A DNA stretch of 58,782 bases, from assembly GCA_024638965.1 (NCBI GenBank), contig JAHEJI010000008.1, positions 1-58,782 on the forward strand. Reading direction: 5' to 3'. The stretch comes from Planctomycetaceae bacterium. GTDB lineage: Bacteria > Planctomycetota > Planctomycetia > Pirellulales > Pirellulaceae. Position numbers and translations under genes: made by a program. The notes beneath the pieces are model-generated. The model did no database searches. It saw only the letters and a program-made list of their open reading frames with translations, and had not been told where the DNA came from. Below are positions 44,969 to 53,346 of this stretch, one piece after another (position 1 is the first letter of the stretch; each line of letters starts with the position of its first letter).

Positions 44969-45649
44969 ATGTGGACGCTATTTTTTGACATCGATGGCAC
45001 GCTTATCAAAACCGGTGGTGCCGGGATGTCGGCAATTGCAATGGCGATGATGGAACTTTTCGGAATCGAAGAATTGCCGAATGTTCGCGTGCAAGGTCGG
45101 ACAGATTACGCCATCATCGAAGATCTGTTTCGACCATTCTCGATCGACGTTGACGAGAATATTTACGAGTTTAAGCGAGCCTATTGGGCACTCCTGCCGG
45201 CTTCTTTAGACGAATGTGGGGGGGCCGTACTGCCCGGTGTTTTCGAGCTGCTTGAACTCCTGTTAACCAGGAACGATGTCGCAGTTGGAATTGTCACTGG
45301 CAATACGTCTCGATCCGCGGCGATCAAGCTTTCACATTTTGGCTTGGACTCTTACTTTCGTTTCGGCGGGTATGGGGATCATGACGCTGATCGAAACAAG
45401 GTTGCCAGTCTGGCGAAACAGTCAGCTTTCGAATGCCTGGGCGAGCAGTTTAATCCAGAAAAGATGTGGGTCATTGGTGACACGCCTAACGACATTTGTT
45501 GCGCTCGATCAATCGGATCGAAAGTCGTTGCACTTGAAACAGGCGGTTGCGAATCGGAGGAACTTCGCGAGGCCAACCCGGATTTGTTGCTGTCTTCGCT
45601 CGCCGAAAATGAAGCATTCGTTAAGCACGTATTTGGGTCACCGACCTGA
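44969..45649 (+). CDS. HAD-family phosphatase, phosphoglycolate-phosphatase-like
   Basis: A 226-residue haloacid-dehalogenase-type hydrolase. Motif I is FFDIDGTL (D7 nucleophile, D9), motif II GIVTGNTSR, motif III a lysine in DRNKVASLAKQS, and motif IV VIGDTPNDICCARSIG. A helical cap follows motif I. Relatives dephosphorylate small phospho-sugars or phosphoglycolate; the substrate here is unknown. It is the first plus-strand gene before the exopolysaccharide locus but has a separate gap of 342 bases, so it may not be part of that operon. Confidence 0.88.
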   Translation: MWTLFFDIDGTLIKTGGAGMSAIAMAMMELFGIEELPNVRVQGRTDYAIIEDLFRPFSIDVDENIYEFKRAYWALLPASLDECGGAVLPGVFELLELLLTRNDVAVGIVTGNTSRSAAIKLSHFGLDSYFRFGGYGDHDADRNKVASLAKQSAFECLGEQFNPEKMWVIGDTPNDICCARSIGSKVVALETGGCESEELREANPDLLLSSLAENEAFVKHVFGSPT

Positions 45650-45812
45650 TCCTCTCATGTCGCATTACGGTGATCATGCCGCTTTTAGGGGCGGTTAGTG
45701 GTGAATTGGGTTCCGAGATCAAAGACGATCAAAAGGCATTTTGGACAGCCAAAGGTTGCAAAAAACATCCGTTGAAATCGGGCTTTTGGTTTTGGACAAC
45801 GACCCGTAACGG

Positions 45813-45840
45813 TTGAAAACTACCTGAGTTGGTTTATACT
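45813..45840 (+). promoter_or_regulatory. Candidate sigma-70 promoter of the exopolysaccharide locus
   Basis: TTGAAA and TATACT are separated by 16 bases. Five of six positions match consensus in each hexamer. It lies about 150 bases before the first gene. Confidence 0.5.
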
Positions 45841-45917
45841 AAAGTTCGCTTTTTTCAACGATTCCAAGTAAAAGCGTAGGCAACAGGTCTCACACGGGTT
45901 TTTGAAGTTCTGCATAA

Positions 45918-45936
45918 CCATGATGCATCATCATGG
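45918..45936. promoter_or_regulatory. Palindrome in the exopolysaccharide leader
   Basis: ATGATGCATCAT is a perfect 12-base palindrome within a longer near-palindrome CCATGATGCATCATCATGG. It lies downstream of the candidate promoter, where a dimeric regulator could block transcription. Confidence 0.35.
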
Positions 45937-45991
45937 GTGGCGAATGGCCTTAAGTTCTTGTTAGCACCCTAGATTTACCTCCTCAGTAATA

Positions 45992-47212
45992 ATGATCATT
46001 CGTTCACAGCAAGAAAATGAATCGCTTGTACAGCGGATGCTGCGCCGCACATTCCCGAAAACAAAAACGGGTGGCTCGACGATTTATTCGCCAGAAGCCT
46101 TTTTGCTGGAGATCGCAAAAGAATCTGCCCGCTCGAATCGGCGTAGTCTCAATCAAGAATTTGTATTGATTTTGGTTAGGTTTGATGTTTCAAAAACAGC
46201 GTCCGACTTAACCAACAAATTTGTTACCGACCTCAGGCAACGACTTCGAGTCTACGATGTCGTCGGGTGGTTCGATGAACAGCTGGGTGTGCTGTTGCCC
46301 GAAACGGATCGGCAAAACGGTCACCTGGTCGCGAACGAGATTATCCGTATTGGTTTGTCAGTCGACTTGGTTTTTGATACGGAAGTTCACGTTTACCCTT
46401 GGGACGACGAAATGGCTGCCGTTTCTGAAAGTATGGGAACCGAATTTGACAACGACGACTCCTCTAACGGAGGGATTGGCCAGGAGGTTGTCGACCAGGC
46501 ACATTCCGAACTGGTTTCGGCACAACTGGCGTCAGGGATGGATGGTTCCTCGACCCAGCAATTTTCGGCGATTGACCAGCGAAGCTGCATGATCGCTTTT
46601 TCGAAGTCGTTGCCGACTCCGTGGTGGAAGCGAACCGTCGATCTCGTGGGTGCCAGCATTGGTCTATTGTTACTTTCACCAGTTTTTCTGGCTGCGGCGG
46701 TCGCGATCAAATTGAATTCCGACGGGCCTGTCTTGTTTAAGCAGCTGCGTGAAGGAAAAGACGGGAGGCAATTTGGGATTTGGAAGTTTCGTACGATGCG
46801 GGTCGATGCCGAGGCCGAGAAAAATCAACTGCTTCATCAAAGTGAACAAGACGGACCTGCTTTCAAAATCAAAGACGATCCGCGGCTGACGACGGTCGGC
46901 CGTTACCTGAGAAAATCCTGTATCGACGAATTACCACAACTGTTTAACGTCTTGCGCGGCGAAATGTCCCTGGTGGGGCCGCGTCCCTTGCCCGTCGATG
47001 AGTCGTTTGCCTGTCACCCCTGGCAGCGACATCGGTTGACCGTATTGCCGGGTTTGACTTGCGTTTGGCAAGTGAAGGGTGGGCGTGATACGAAATTCGA
47101 TGATTGGATGCGGATGGATCTGGAATACATTCGGTGCAGAAGTTTTTTTTATGACCTCAAACTGATTTTTCGAACCGTGTTTTATGCATTGATGTTCCGA
47201 GGTTCGGTTTGA
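45992..47212 (+). CDS. Initiating sugar-phosphate transferase with N-terminal GGDEF-like domain
   Basis: A 406-residue enzyme likely to start repeat-unit assembly by moving a sugar phosphate to undecaprenyl phosphate. Residues about 206-406 form the bacterial sugar transferase domain: a re-entrant membrane segment (VDLVGASIGLLLLSPVFLAA), WKFRTMRVDAEAEK, and the catalytic Asp-Glu in CIDELPQLFNVLRGEMSLVG followed by PRP. Residues about 54-130 (FVLILVRFDVSKTASDLTNK, YDVVGWFDEQLGVLLPETD) match the GGDEF fold in order, but the GGDEF signature is replaced by WFDEQL, so it should not make c-di-GMP. It replaces the multi-helix N-terminus of WbaP-type enzymes. It is first in the operon. Confidence 0.87.
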   Translation: MIIRSQQENESLVQRMLRRTFPKTKTGGSTIYSPEAFLLEIAKESARSNRRSLNQEFVLILVRFDVSKTASDLTNKFVTDLRQRLRVYDVVGWFDEQLGVLLPETDRQNGHLVANEIIRIGLSVDLVFDTEVHVYPWDDEMAAVSESMGTEFDNDDSSNGGIGQEVVDQAHSELVSAQLASGMDGSSTQQFSAIDQRSCMIAFSKSLPTPWWKRTVDLVGASIGLLLLSPVFLAAAVAIKLNSDGPVLFKQLREGKDGRQFGIWKFRTMRVDAEAEKNQLLHQSEQDGPAFKIKDDPRLTTVGRYLRKSCIDELPQLFNVLRGEMSLVGPRPLPVDESFACHPWQRHRLTVLPGLTCVWQVKGGRDTKFDDWMRMDLEYIRCRSFFYDLKLIFRTVFYALMFRGSV

Positions 47213-47318
47213 GAGCGTCGCTGTTTGCATGGAGATTGCGTAATGGATTGAGATCGGTGCAACTCGCCATTCTCACTCGATCCCGTGCTTGCCTCGGAGA
47301 GAATCGCCACCGAAAACC

Positions 47319-48806
47319 ATGAGCCTTTTCGAGAAACAAGTCGCGATCGGTTCCGGAGCAGGAACCGACCAAATCTGGACGCTTGACGGGGCGGCTTGCG
47401 ATGAAACGCTGAGGGCTGAATCCGAAGGTGCTGCCAAGCCACGCGAATTTCGTCACTTGTGCACGACGTTTCTCACCACGCTTTCCTGTTTTGGCGTGTT
47501 TTTTGTTCAAGGCATGATCATTGCCCGGATTCTGGGCCCGATGGGTCGCGGCGAATTTGGTTCAGCGATTTATTTTCCCAGAGATATATTGCTTTATGCC
47601 GGTTTGCTTGGCGGATTTGAGATTGTCAATTCCTACGCAAAAAAAAAGACGTCCGATGCAGTCGCGTTGAAATATTCAGCAGCCAGGTTGGGAATCTTCA
47701 GCGGTGCCGTGACCGCGATCGTCGCGGCGATTCTGGCGATCGTTGTGTTCACTCTGGTTCCGGGAAAGACGTATTTAATTCCGGTCTGCTTGCTGTGTTG
47801 CGTTTTTCTGCCTTTTGAGCATATTCAATTGAACGTTTCGGCTGTTGATCGAGGAAAAGAATCCTATTCTCGTTACAACTTCAACCGATTCATATTCGCG
47901 CTTGCGTTTCCAGTTCTTGTCATCATTGCATTTGGGTTTAACGAACTCTTCCAAACGACGGAACAAGACTCGCTCTACAAAGGATTCGACGGTCGGCTGG
48001 GCATATCCGCACTTTCGTTAATGTGTGTGATATTCGTATTGTCAAGGGTAATCGGACTGTTACCGACGCTGCGCGGAATGAACTTGATTACCACCTTCAA
48101 GTCCTGGCTGGCAGGCCGCATCCAGGAAAAATCTCGCACCGACGAGTTGGACGTTCCAAACGTGGGCCGATTGCTAACCGAGGGACGTCCTTACGCGCTG
48201 TCGATGTTTGCGACCGAGTTGTTTGAACGACTGGACATCTTTTTGATTCTGGCGTTGGGTACGATTCAGGAATCTGGCTACTATTTTGTTGCGGTTCCGG
48301 CTGCTGCCCTGCTTACGGTAGCCCCCAATGCGTTGGGAGTTTTTACGTTTAACGCAGGAGCTGATCCAACTCGGAAAGTGACGCTCAAAGAGGGTGTTTC
48401 AGTCATGCTGGGCCTCACCACGATTCAGATTTTGGGGACCGCTGTCTTCATGTTTATCATCCCTTATCTGATCGTGCTGTTTTATACCGACGCCTATCTT
48501 GAGGCGATTCCGTTCGCATTGTGGTTGCTGCCGGCTTGTGCAATGAAGGGTTATTTGCAGGCTGTTGATGGGTATCTGAAGGGGCGCGGCAAACCCCTGA
48601 TTGGCGTGTGGGCGCGCGTGCTTAGCATCTTTGTTATGTGCGCGTTTGTCTGGCTCGTCTTTCCGAAGTATCAGCTAATAAGCATTCCCATGGCGGCTTG
48701 CGTCGGTCAGGCACTCAGCATGCTCATCATTACGGTCGCCGTCGTACGCGATATCATCGAACCGCGAGGCGGAAATATCGCATTTACGGCTGGGGGGAGC
48801 ACCTAA
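47319..48806 (+). CDS. Wzx-like polysaccharide flippase
   Basis: A 495-residue multi-pass membrane protein of the oligosaccharide/lipid flippase superfamily. It would move undecaprenyl-linked repeat units across the cytoplasmic membrane. About 12-14 hydrophobic segments are visible. The first has the family's GMIIARILGPMGRGEFGSAI motif. The ATG at 47319 was chosen; the open frame reaches a TTG at 47289 that lacks support. Neither start has an ideal ribosome-binding site. The stop codon overlaps the next small ORF's start as TAATG. Confidence 0.87.
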   Translation: MSLFEKQVAIGSGAGTDQIWTLDGAACDETLRAESEGAAKPREFRHLCTTFLTTLSCFGVFFVQGMIIARILGPMGRGEFGSAIYFPRDILLYAGLLGGFEIVNSYAKKKTSDAVALKYSAARLGIFSGAVTAIVAAILAIVVFTLVPGKTYLIPVCLLCCVFLPFEHIQLNVSAVDRGKESYSRYNFNRFIFALAFPVLVIIAFGFNELFQTTEQDSLYKGFDGRLGISALSLMCVIFVLSRVIGLLPTLRGMNLITTFKSWLAGRIQEKSRTDELDVPNVGRLLTEGRPYALSMFATELFERLDIFLILALGTIQESGYYFVAVPAAALLTVAPNALGVFTFNAGADPTRKVTLKEGVSVMLGLTTIQILGTAVFMFIIPYLIVLFYTDAYLEAIPFALWLLPACAMKGYLQAVDGYLKGRGKPLIGVWARVLSIFVMCAFVWLVFPKYQLISIPMAACVGQALSMLIITVAVVRDIIEPRGGNIAFTAGGST

Positions 48807-48922
48807 TGCCGGCAACTCCTGCTAGACGTGAACCGATTCAGACCGTAATTGCCGTCTTCGCCTGGAGTTCAGAGAGAGCTCCGGCGGTCAATGTCCTGAA
48901 TACGGGGGCTTGGCTCGCATGA
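48806..48922 (+). CDS. Small 38-residue ORF coupled to both neighbours
   Basis: Not recognised. The peptide begins MPATPARREPIQTVIAVFAW and ends NTGAWLA, with a short hydrophobic patch. Its ATG overlaps the flippase stop codon (TAATG) and its stop codon overlaps the next gene's ATG (ATGA). GGGGGGAG lies about six bases before the ATG, one of the strongest ribosome-binding sites in the locus. It may be translated to couple the flippase to the glycosyltransferase, or be a small functional peptide. Confidence 0.5.
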   Translation: MPATPARREPIQTVIAVFAWSSERAPAVNVLNTGAWLA

Positions 48923-50133
48923 ACGATTTTAAGTCCAAAAATCTGCCAGTTTCTGATGCTCACGTCGTGATCTTGATCAATTATGTACGACGGCATCACG
49001 TGATTGCGTATAAAGAGCTGGCCAAACGAGTTAAACGGCTGACCATCCTGGTGTCGACTCCCATGGAATCTGATCGTTCCTGGACGGCTGAATGGGATGA
49101 ACTCGATGTGCGTATTCAGAGGAACTGGATGTTCACGTCGAAATGGAAACACCCTTTCGGATTTGAAGAGCCCAATTTTATTCACATCCCCATCGATACG
49201 CCGTCTCAACTGAAAAAGCTGAAACCGGACATTGTATTTTCCTACGAATTTGGGATGCGAACTCTTTTCAGTGCGTGGTATCGCCGCTGGAATCGAAATG
49301 TCCCGCTGGTGATGGTTGGCAACATGTCGGACCATATCGAGCGCGCACGGGGAATCGGACGGCGGTTGCTAAGAAGACTGTTGCGGGCCAATATCGACTA
49401 TTTCACCTACAACGGACCCAGCTGCAAACGATATTTGCAGCGCGTCGGGATCGCTGAGGATAGACTATTTCACGTTCCATACTGTTTTGATCGTGACAAA
49501 TCATATGCAGGTGACAAGCAGTTCAGTACCGATGGTAACAAGCGACTCGTTTACTGTGGAGCGATCAGTCAGCGTAAAGGCATATTGCAATTTGCCGAAG
49601 CAATGAAGAACTGGTCAAAGAAATATCCTGATCAAGACGTGCACTTGTCAATTTGCGGTGCAGGGCCGTTGAAAGATCAGGTGGCCGCCTGCCAAATCAA
49701 TAAGTTCCAAATCAACTTTCTCGGCAATTGTGATCCGGATCGGCTCAAATCAGCCTATCGAGGCGCAGATATTTGCGTATTTCCAACTCTTGCGGACGAA
49801 TGGGGACTTGTTCCCGTTGAGGCGATGGCATCCGGCTTGCCGGTACTTGGCAGTCGTTATGCGCAGTCCGTTGAGGACCTCTTGTTGGAAGGACAAAATG
49901 GTTGGTCCTTTGCACCGAAAGATCGTCTGGAAACCGAGGCAGCGATTGATGGGGCATTGCGAACAGGTATGGCCGAACTTCAGGCAATGAGTCGATTTGC
50001 TCGCAAATCGGTGGAAATGATCACGCCCGAACGTACCGCCAACAAATTCTTCAAAGTGATCGAGTCCGTGACGAAATCGCCGGTTCAGCACAACAACAGC
50101 GTCGCAACACCAGCCAAGAGTGCAATTCTATAG
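48919..50133 (+). CDS. GT4-family glycosyltransferase
   Basis: A 404-residue GT-B-fold retaining glycosyltransferase (GT4/Glycos_transf_1). The N-terminal half is variable. The C-terminal domain shows KRLVYCGAISQRKGILQFAE, the nucleotide-sugar-binding region ICVFPTLADEWGLVPVEAMA, with the E-x7-E pair, and SGLPVLGSRYAQS. It likely adds a sugar to the lipid-linked repeat unit on the cytoplasmic face. The ATG at 48919 overlaps the small ORF's stop codon. The next gene starts directly after the stop codon. Confidence 0.9.
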   Translation: MNDFKSKNLPVSDAHVVILINYVRRHHVIAYKELAKRVKRLTILVSTPMESDRSWTAEWDELDVRIQRNWMFTSKWKHPFGFEEPNFIHIPIDTPSQLKKLKPDIVFSYEFGMRTLFSAWYRRWNRNVPLVMVGNMSDHIERARGIGRRLLRRLLRANIDYFTYNGPSCKRYLQRVGIAEDRLFHVPYCFDRDKSYAGDKQFSTDGNKRLVYCGAISQRKGILQFAEAMKNWSKKYPDQDVHLSICGAGPLKDQVAACQINKFQINFLGNCDPDRLKSAYRGADICVFPTLADEWGLVPVEAMASGLPVLGSRYAQSVEDLLLEGQNGWSFAPKDRLETEAAIDGALRTGMAELQAMSRFARKSVEMITPERTANKFFKVIESVTKSPVQHNNSVATPAKSAIL

Positions 50134-50940
50134 ATGGCTGAAACTAAAACTAATTCGATTCGGCAAGATTCACGGGTAAGTCTATCGACGAAGACGCACG
50201 CAACGGTTGTGATTCCCTGCTTTAACGAAGGGCCAGGAATCGAAAGCCTTGCAAATACGCTGAAGGAACTTGTCGATAAACATGAGGAACGATTTGCGTT
50301 TGAGATTATACTCGTCGACGACGGAAGTAAGGACGATACCTGGGAGTTGCTGGCCGATCATTTTGGGGATTGGGACAACTGTCAGCTGTTGCAGCACGAG
50401 CGAAACACGGGATTGATGGCTGCGATTATGACCGGAGCCAAGGCTGCCCAGACCGAGGTTGTGTGTTCGATGGATTCGGATTGTACTTATCATCCGAACG
50501 AGCTTCCGAATTTGATCGAGGGGCTAACCGAGGGCATCGCCATGGTAACGGGTTCGCCATATCATCCGGATGGACAGGTAGAGAACATGGTGGCGTGGCG
50601 GCTTGTGCTTTCGCGTTTCGCGTCGTTCCTTTACCGATTATTGTTGTCCAACAAACTATATTGTTACACCAGTTGTTTTCGAGCATTTAGAAAAAGCGTC
50701 GTGGAGAATATTGGGCTGGAAAACACTGGATTTGTCGGTACCGCGGAACTAGTGTGGAGAATCGAGCAGCAAGGCGAATGGCGGATCCTGGAAGTACCGA
50801 CTACGCTCCATGTTCGCCAGATCGGACAATCCAAATGCCGCGTCGCCAGGGTCACTTGGCGTCATCTGATGCTCATGGCAAAGATCGTCTTGTCAAAGTT
50901 AAAAAATTCTCCGACAACACCCATGGCACGTCAAAGCTAA
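50134..50940 (+). CDS. GT2-family glycosyltransferase, DPM-synthase-like
   Basis: A 268-residue GT-A-fold inverting glycosyltransferase. The motifs are TVVIPCFNEGPGIESL, EIILVDDGSKDDTWEL and the metal-binding region EVVCSMDSDCTYHPNELPNL. A region around NKLYCYTSCFRAFRKSVVEN matches dolichol-phosphate-mannose synthase-like enzymes. The C-terminus has no separate membrane helices. It begins at the base after the GT4 stop codon, so translation is coupled. The donor is unknown. Confidence 0.9.
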   Translation: MAETKTNSIRQDSRVSLSTKTHATVVIPCFNEGPGIESLANTLKELVDKHEERFAFEIILVDDGSKDDTWELLADHFGDWDNCQLLQHERNTGLMAAIMTGAKAAQTEVVCSMDSDCTYHPNELPNLIEGLTEGIAMVTGSPYHPDGQVENMVAWRLVLSRFASFLYRLLLSNKLYCYTSCFRAFRKSVVENIGLENTGFVGTAELVWRIEQQGEWRILEVPTTLHVRQIGQSKCRVARVTWRHLMLMAKIVLSKLKNSPTTPMARQS

Positions 50941-50980
50941 CATCTGAATACACAACCTTGATAACGGGCACGATTGAATA

Positions 50981-52204
50981 ATGATCCATAAAACGGAGGA
51001 CATGATTTCGCTTCCTTCTGACCAGAACTCTTCTGGTCGAATGCTTGGTGATGAAGAAATAAAGTTGTTGGGAGAAGCAATCGAAAGCGGTACGCTAACG
51101 AGTACCAAAGGCACATTCGTAAAGGACTTTGAAGCCAGATTTGCTGAAATGCTGGGCGTGAAACGCGCTCTTTGCGCATCCCATGGAACCGCCGCATTGC
51201 ATACTGCTTACGCGGCAATTGACCCGGAACCGGGCGACGAGTTTGTAACGACATCGATTACCGACATGGGCGCATTGACGCCCATCCTCTATCAGAGCGC
51301 GGTTCCGGTGTTTGCAGACGTTGATGCGGATACGCTCAACGTCACCGCGGATTCGATCGAGAAAGTCATCAGCGAACGAACCAAAGCGATCATCGTAACT
51401 CACCTGTTTGGTAATCCATGTGAAATGGGTGAAATCATGGAGTTGGCCCGTTCGAAGAATATTCCTGTCATCGAAGATTGCGCTCAGGCATTCCTGGCAA
51501 AGCAAAACGGACAGTGGATCGGCACCATCGGTGACATCGGTTGCTTCAGTCTGCAGCAAGGCAAACACATCACAACTGGAGAAGGTGGAATTGTCGTCTC
51601 CAACAACGAAGATCTTGCTCGCCGCATGTTTCTTTTCATCAATAAGGCTTGGGGATACGGTGATCCCAATCCAGATCACTATTTCCTAGCGCCCAACTAC
51701 CGGATGAACGAACTAACCGGGGCAGTCGCGCTCGCTCAATTGGAAAAACTGGCTGATTCGGTAAACACCCGCATTAAATTGGCCGACGCCTTGTCAGATC
51801 AACTACAAGGCCTCCGCGGCGTCAAAACTCCACGAGTTTCAGAAAATTCAATTCACACTTATTGGAGATACTGCTTGAATATTGACGGGGCCGTAGTTGA
51901 GGAAGGCGCCATTGGTCTGGCGAAGACGTTGCGAGAGGAGTTCGGTATCTTTTCCGCTCCTCGATACATTCAAAAACCCGCATTTCAGTGCGAAGTTTTG
52001 AGAGACCAACGCACATTCGGAAACAGCCGCTTCCCGTTTACACATGCTCGCCCCGAAGCATGCGACTATTCGCCCGAACTCTATCCGGGTACCTTTGCGG
52101 GACTTGAGTCGATCCTGGTATTGCCCTGGAACGAGATGTATACCGAACCGCACGTTGACGATATTGCTTCAGCGATTTCGGATTCGGTTAGAAAATTGAG
52201 TTAA
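50981..52204 (+). CDS. DegT/DnrJ/EryC1 sugar aminotransferase
   Basis: A 407-residue PLP-dependent aminotransferase that converts a keto-sugar to an amino-sugar. Residues include the cofactor region SHGTAALHTAYAAID, IPVIEDCAQAFLA and the Schiff-base lysine in CFSLQQGKHITTGEGGIVVS. The QQGKxITTGEGG form is closer to AHBA-synthase/StsC-like members than to classical WbpE. Start uncertain: a second ATG at 51002 has GGAGG very close. It is followed by an oxidoreductase and an N-acyltransferase that could complete one pathway with it. Confidence 0.9.
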   Translation: MIHKTEDMISLPSDQNSSGRMLGDEEIKLLGEAIESGTLTSTKGTFVKDFEARFAEMLGVKRALCASHGTAALHTAYAAIDPEPGDEFVTTSITDMGALTPILYQSAVPVFADVDADTLNVTADSIEKVISERTKAIIVTHLFGNPCEMGEIMELARSKNIPVIEDCAQAFLAKQNGQWIGTIGDIGCFSLQQGKHITTGEGGIVVSNNEDLARRMFLFINKAWGYGDPNPDHYFLAPNYRMNELTGAVALAQLEKLADSVNTRIKLADALSDQLQGLRGVKTPRVSENSIHTYWRYCLNIDGAVVEEGAIGLAKTLREEFGIFSAPRYIQKPAFQCEVLRDQRTFGNSRFPFTHARPEACDYSPELYPGTFAGLESILVLPWNEMYTEPHVDDIASAISDSVRKLS

Positions 52205-52250
52205 CTTTCCTGACGGCGAGTTCGTAGATTCACAACAATGAGAATTCATC

Positions 52251-53261
52251 ATGATAAACGATCGAACAATCCGGTTTGGCCTAATCGGTGCCGGCGGAAT
52301 TGCGCAAGCTTATTCAGCTGCGTTTAAAGAAATCCCGACTTCAAAACTCGTCGCGGTGGCGGACTGTAATATCGATGCTGCCCGAAAGATGGCCGGCGAG
52401 CATGGCGCAACTCCTTTCGACAGCCACGAAGCCATGCAGGCGGCCGACATGGTCGACGCCGTCATTGTTTCCACTCCTCCGCTGTACCATCCCGAACAGA
52501 GTATTTGCTTTTTGAGTAACGGTATTCACGTCCTTTGTGAAAAACCGTTGGCCATTGACTCGGCGAGCGCCGTGGCGATGGCAAAGGCAGCCAGGGAAGG
52601 TGGAGCGATCTTTACCATGGCTTCCAAGTTTCGGTTTGTCGACGATGTTAACAAGGCGAAACAAATGGTCGACGAAGGTAAACTCGGCGAAATCGTGCTC
52701 TACGAAAATTGTTTTACGGGCGAGGTCGACATGTCGACTCGCTGGAATTCGAATCCAGAAGTTTCTGGTGGCGGAGTTTTAATCGACAACGGAACCCATT
52801 CACTTGACATCATGCGATACTTCTTGGGCAGCCTTGCCGAGATTCGCGTTGTGGAAGGAAAAAGGATTCAGAACCTCCCTGTCGAAGATACGGTTCACGT
52901 TTTTGTCCGCTCGGAACATGGAACTCTTGGCTGTATCGATCTTTCCTGGAGCCTTCACAAGGACGTTCCGTATTTCATCAGTTTGTATGGCAGTGAAGGA
53001 ACCATTGAAGTTGGCTGGCGCGGTTCACGGTTGAAAATGAAAGGTGAAAAGCAATGGACCGAGTTCGGCACCGGATACAACAAAATGGAATCGTTCCGCA
53101 AGCAACTTGAAAACTTTTGCGGTGCGATTGTGACCAATGAAGCTCTCGTTATTACGCCAGAAGACGGAATTGCTTCGGTCTGTATTGTTGAAGCCGCTTA
53201 CCAGGCGATGCACGCGAGCAATTGGCAACAAGTCGATTATGTGGCGGAAATAGAAGCATAA
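52251..53261 (+). CDS. Gfo/Idh/MocA-family oxidoreductase
   Basis: A 336-residue NAD(P)-dependent oxidoreductase. The Rossmann motif is GLIGAGGIAQAY, with VVADCNIDAARKMA-like second strand (VAVADCNIDAARKMA), and the active-site region HVLCEKPLAIDSAS, with GGGVLIDNGTHSLDIMRYFL. Family members oxidise a sugar hydroxyl to a ketone, which would supply the aminotransferase upstream. It lies between the aminotransferase and acyltransferase genes on the same strand. The exact substrate is unknown. Confidence 0.9.
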   Translation: MINDRTIRFGLIGAGGIAQAYSAAFKEIPTSKLVAVADCNIDAARKMAGEHGATPFDSHEAMQAADMVDAVIVSTPPLYHPEQSICFLSNGIHVLCEKPLAIDSASAVAMAKAAREGGAIFTMASKFRFVDDVNKAKQMVDEGKLGEIVLYENCFTGEVDMSTRWNSNPEVSGGGVLIDNGTHSLDIMRYFLGSLAEIRVVEGKRIQNLPVEDTVHVFVRSEHGTLGCIDLSWSLHKDVPYFISLYGSEGTIEVGWRGSRLKMKGEKQWTEFGTGYNKMESFRKQLENFCGAIVTNEALVITPEDGIASVCIVEAAYQAMHASNWQQVDYVAEIEA

Positions 53262-53295
53262 AAATTCAAAAACCAACAACCGACGCATCAGCCTG

Positions 53296-53319
53296 ATCAC
53301 CAGTTGAACTTCTGGTGAT
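53296..53319. other. Intra-operon hairpin
   Basis: A perfect 8-base stem ATCACCAG/CTGGTGAT with an 8-base loop lies between the oxidoreductase and acyltransferase genes. It is followed by GTTTGATTCG, too T-poor for a strong terminator. It may stabilise or partly attenuate the transcript. Confidence 0.5.
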
Positions 53320-53346
53320 GTTTGATTCGTTCCCGAGTCACAAACG

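Larger units (their letters stand above)
45650..45991. other. Leader region of the exopolysaccharide locus
   Basis: A 342-base gap with a candidate promoter (45813-45840) and a palindrome (45918-45936) upstream of the sugar-phosphate transferase. The leader would be about 145 bases. No known riboswitch structure was recognised. Confidence 0.5.

Noticed and set aside
45841..45991. c-di-GMP riboswitch in the exopolysaccharide leader
   Set aside because: The conserved GEMM-type core and tetraloop receptor were not found.
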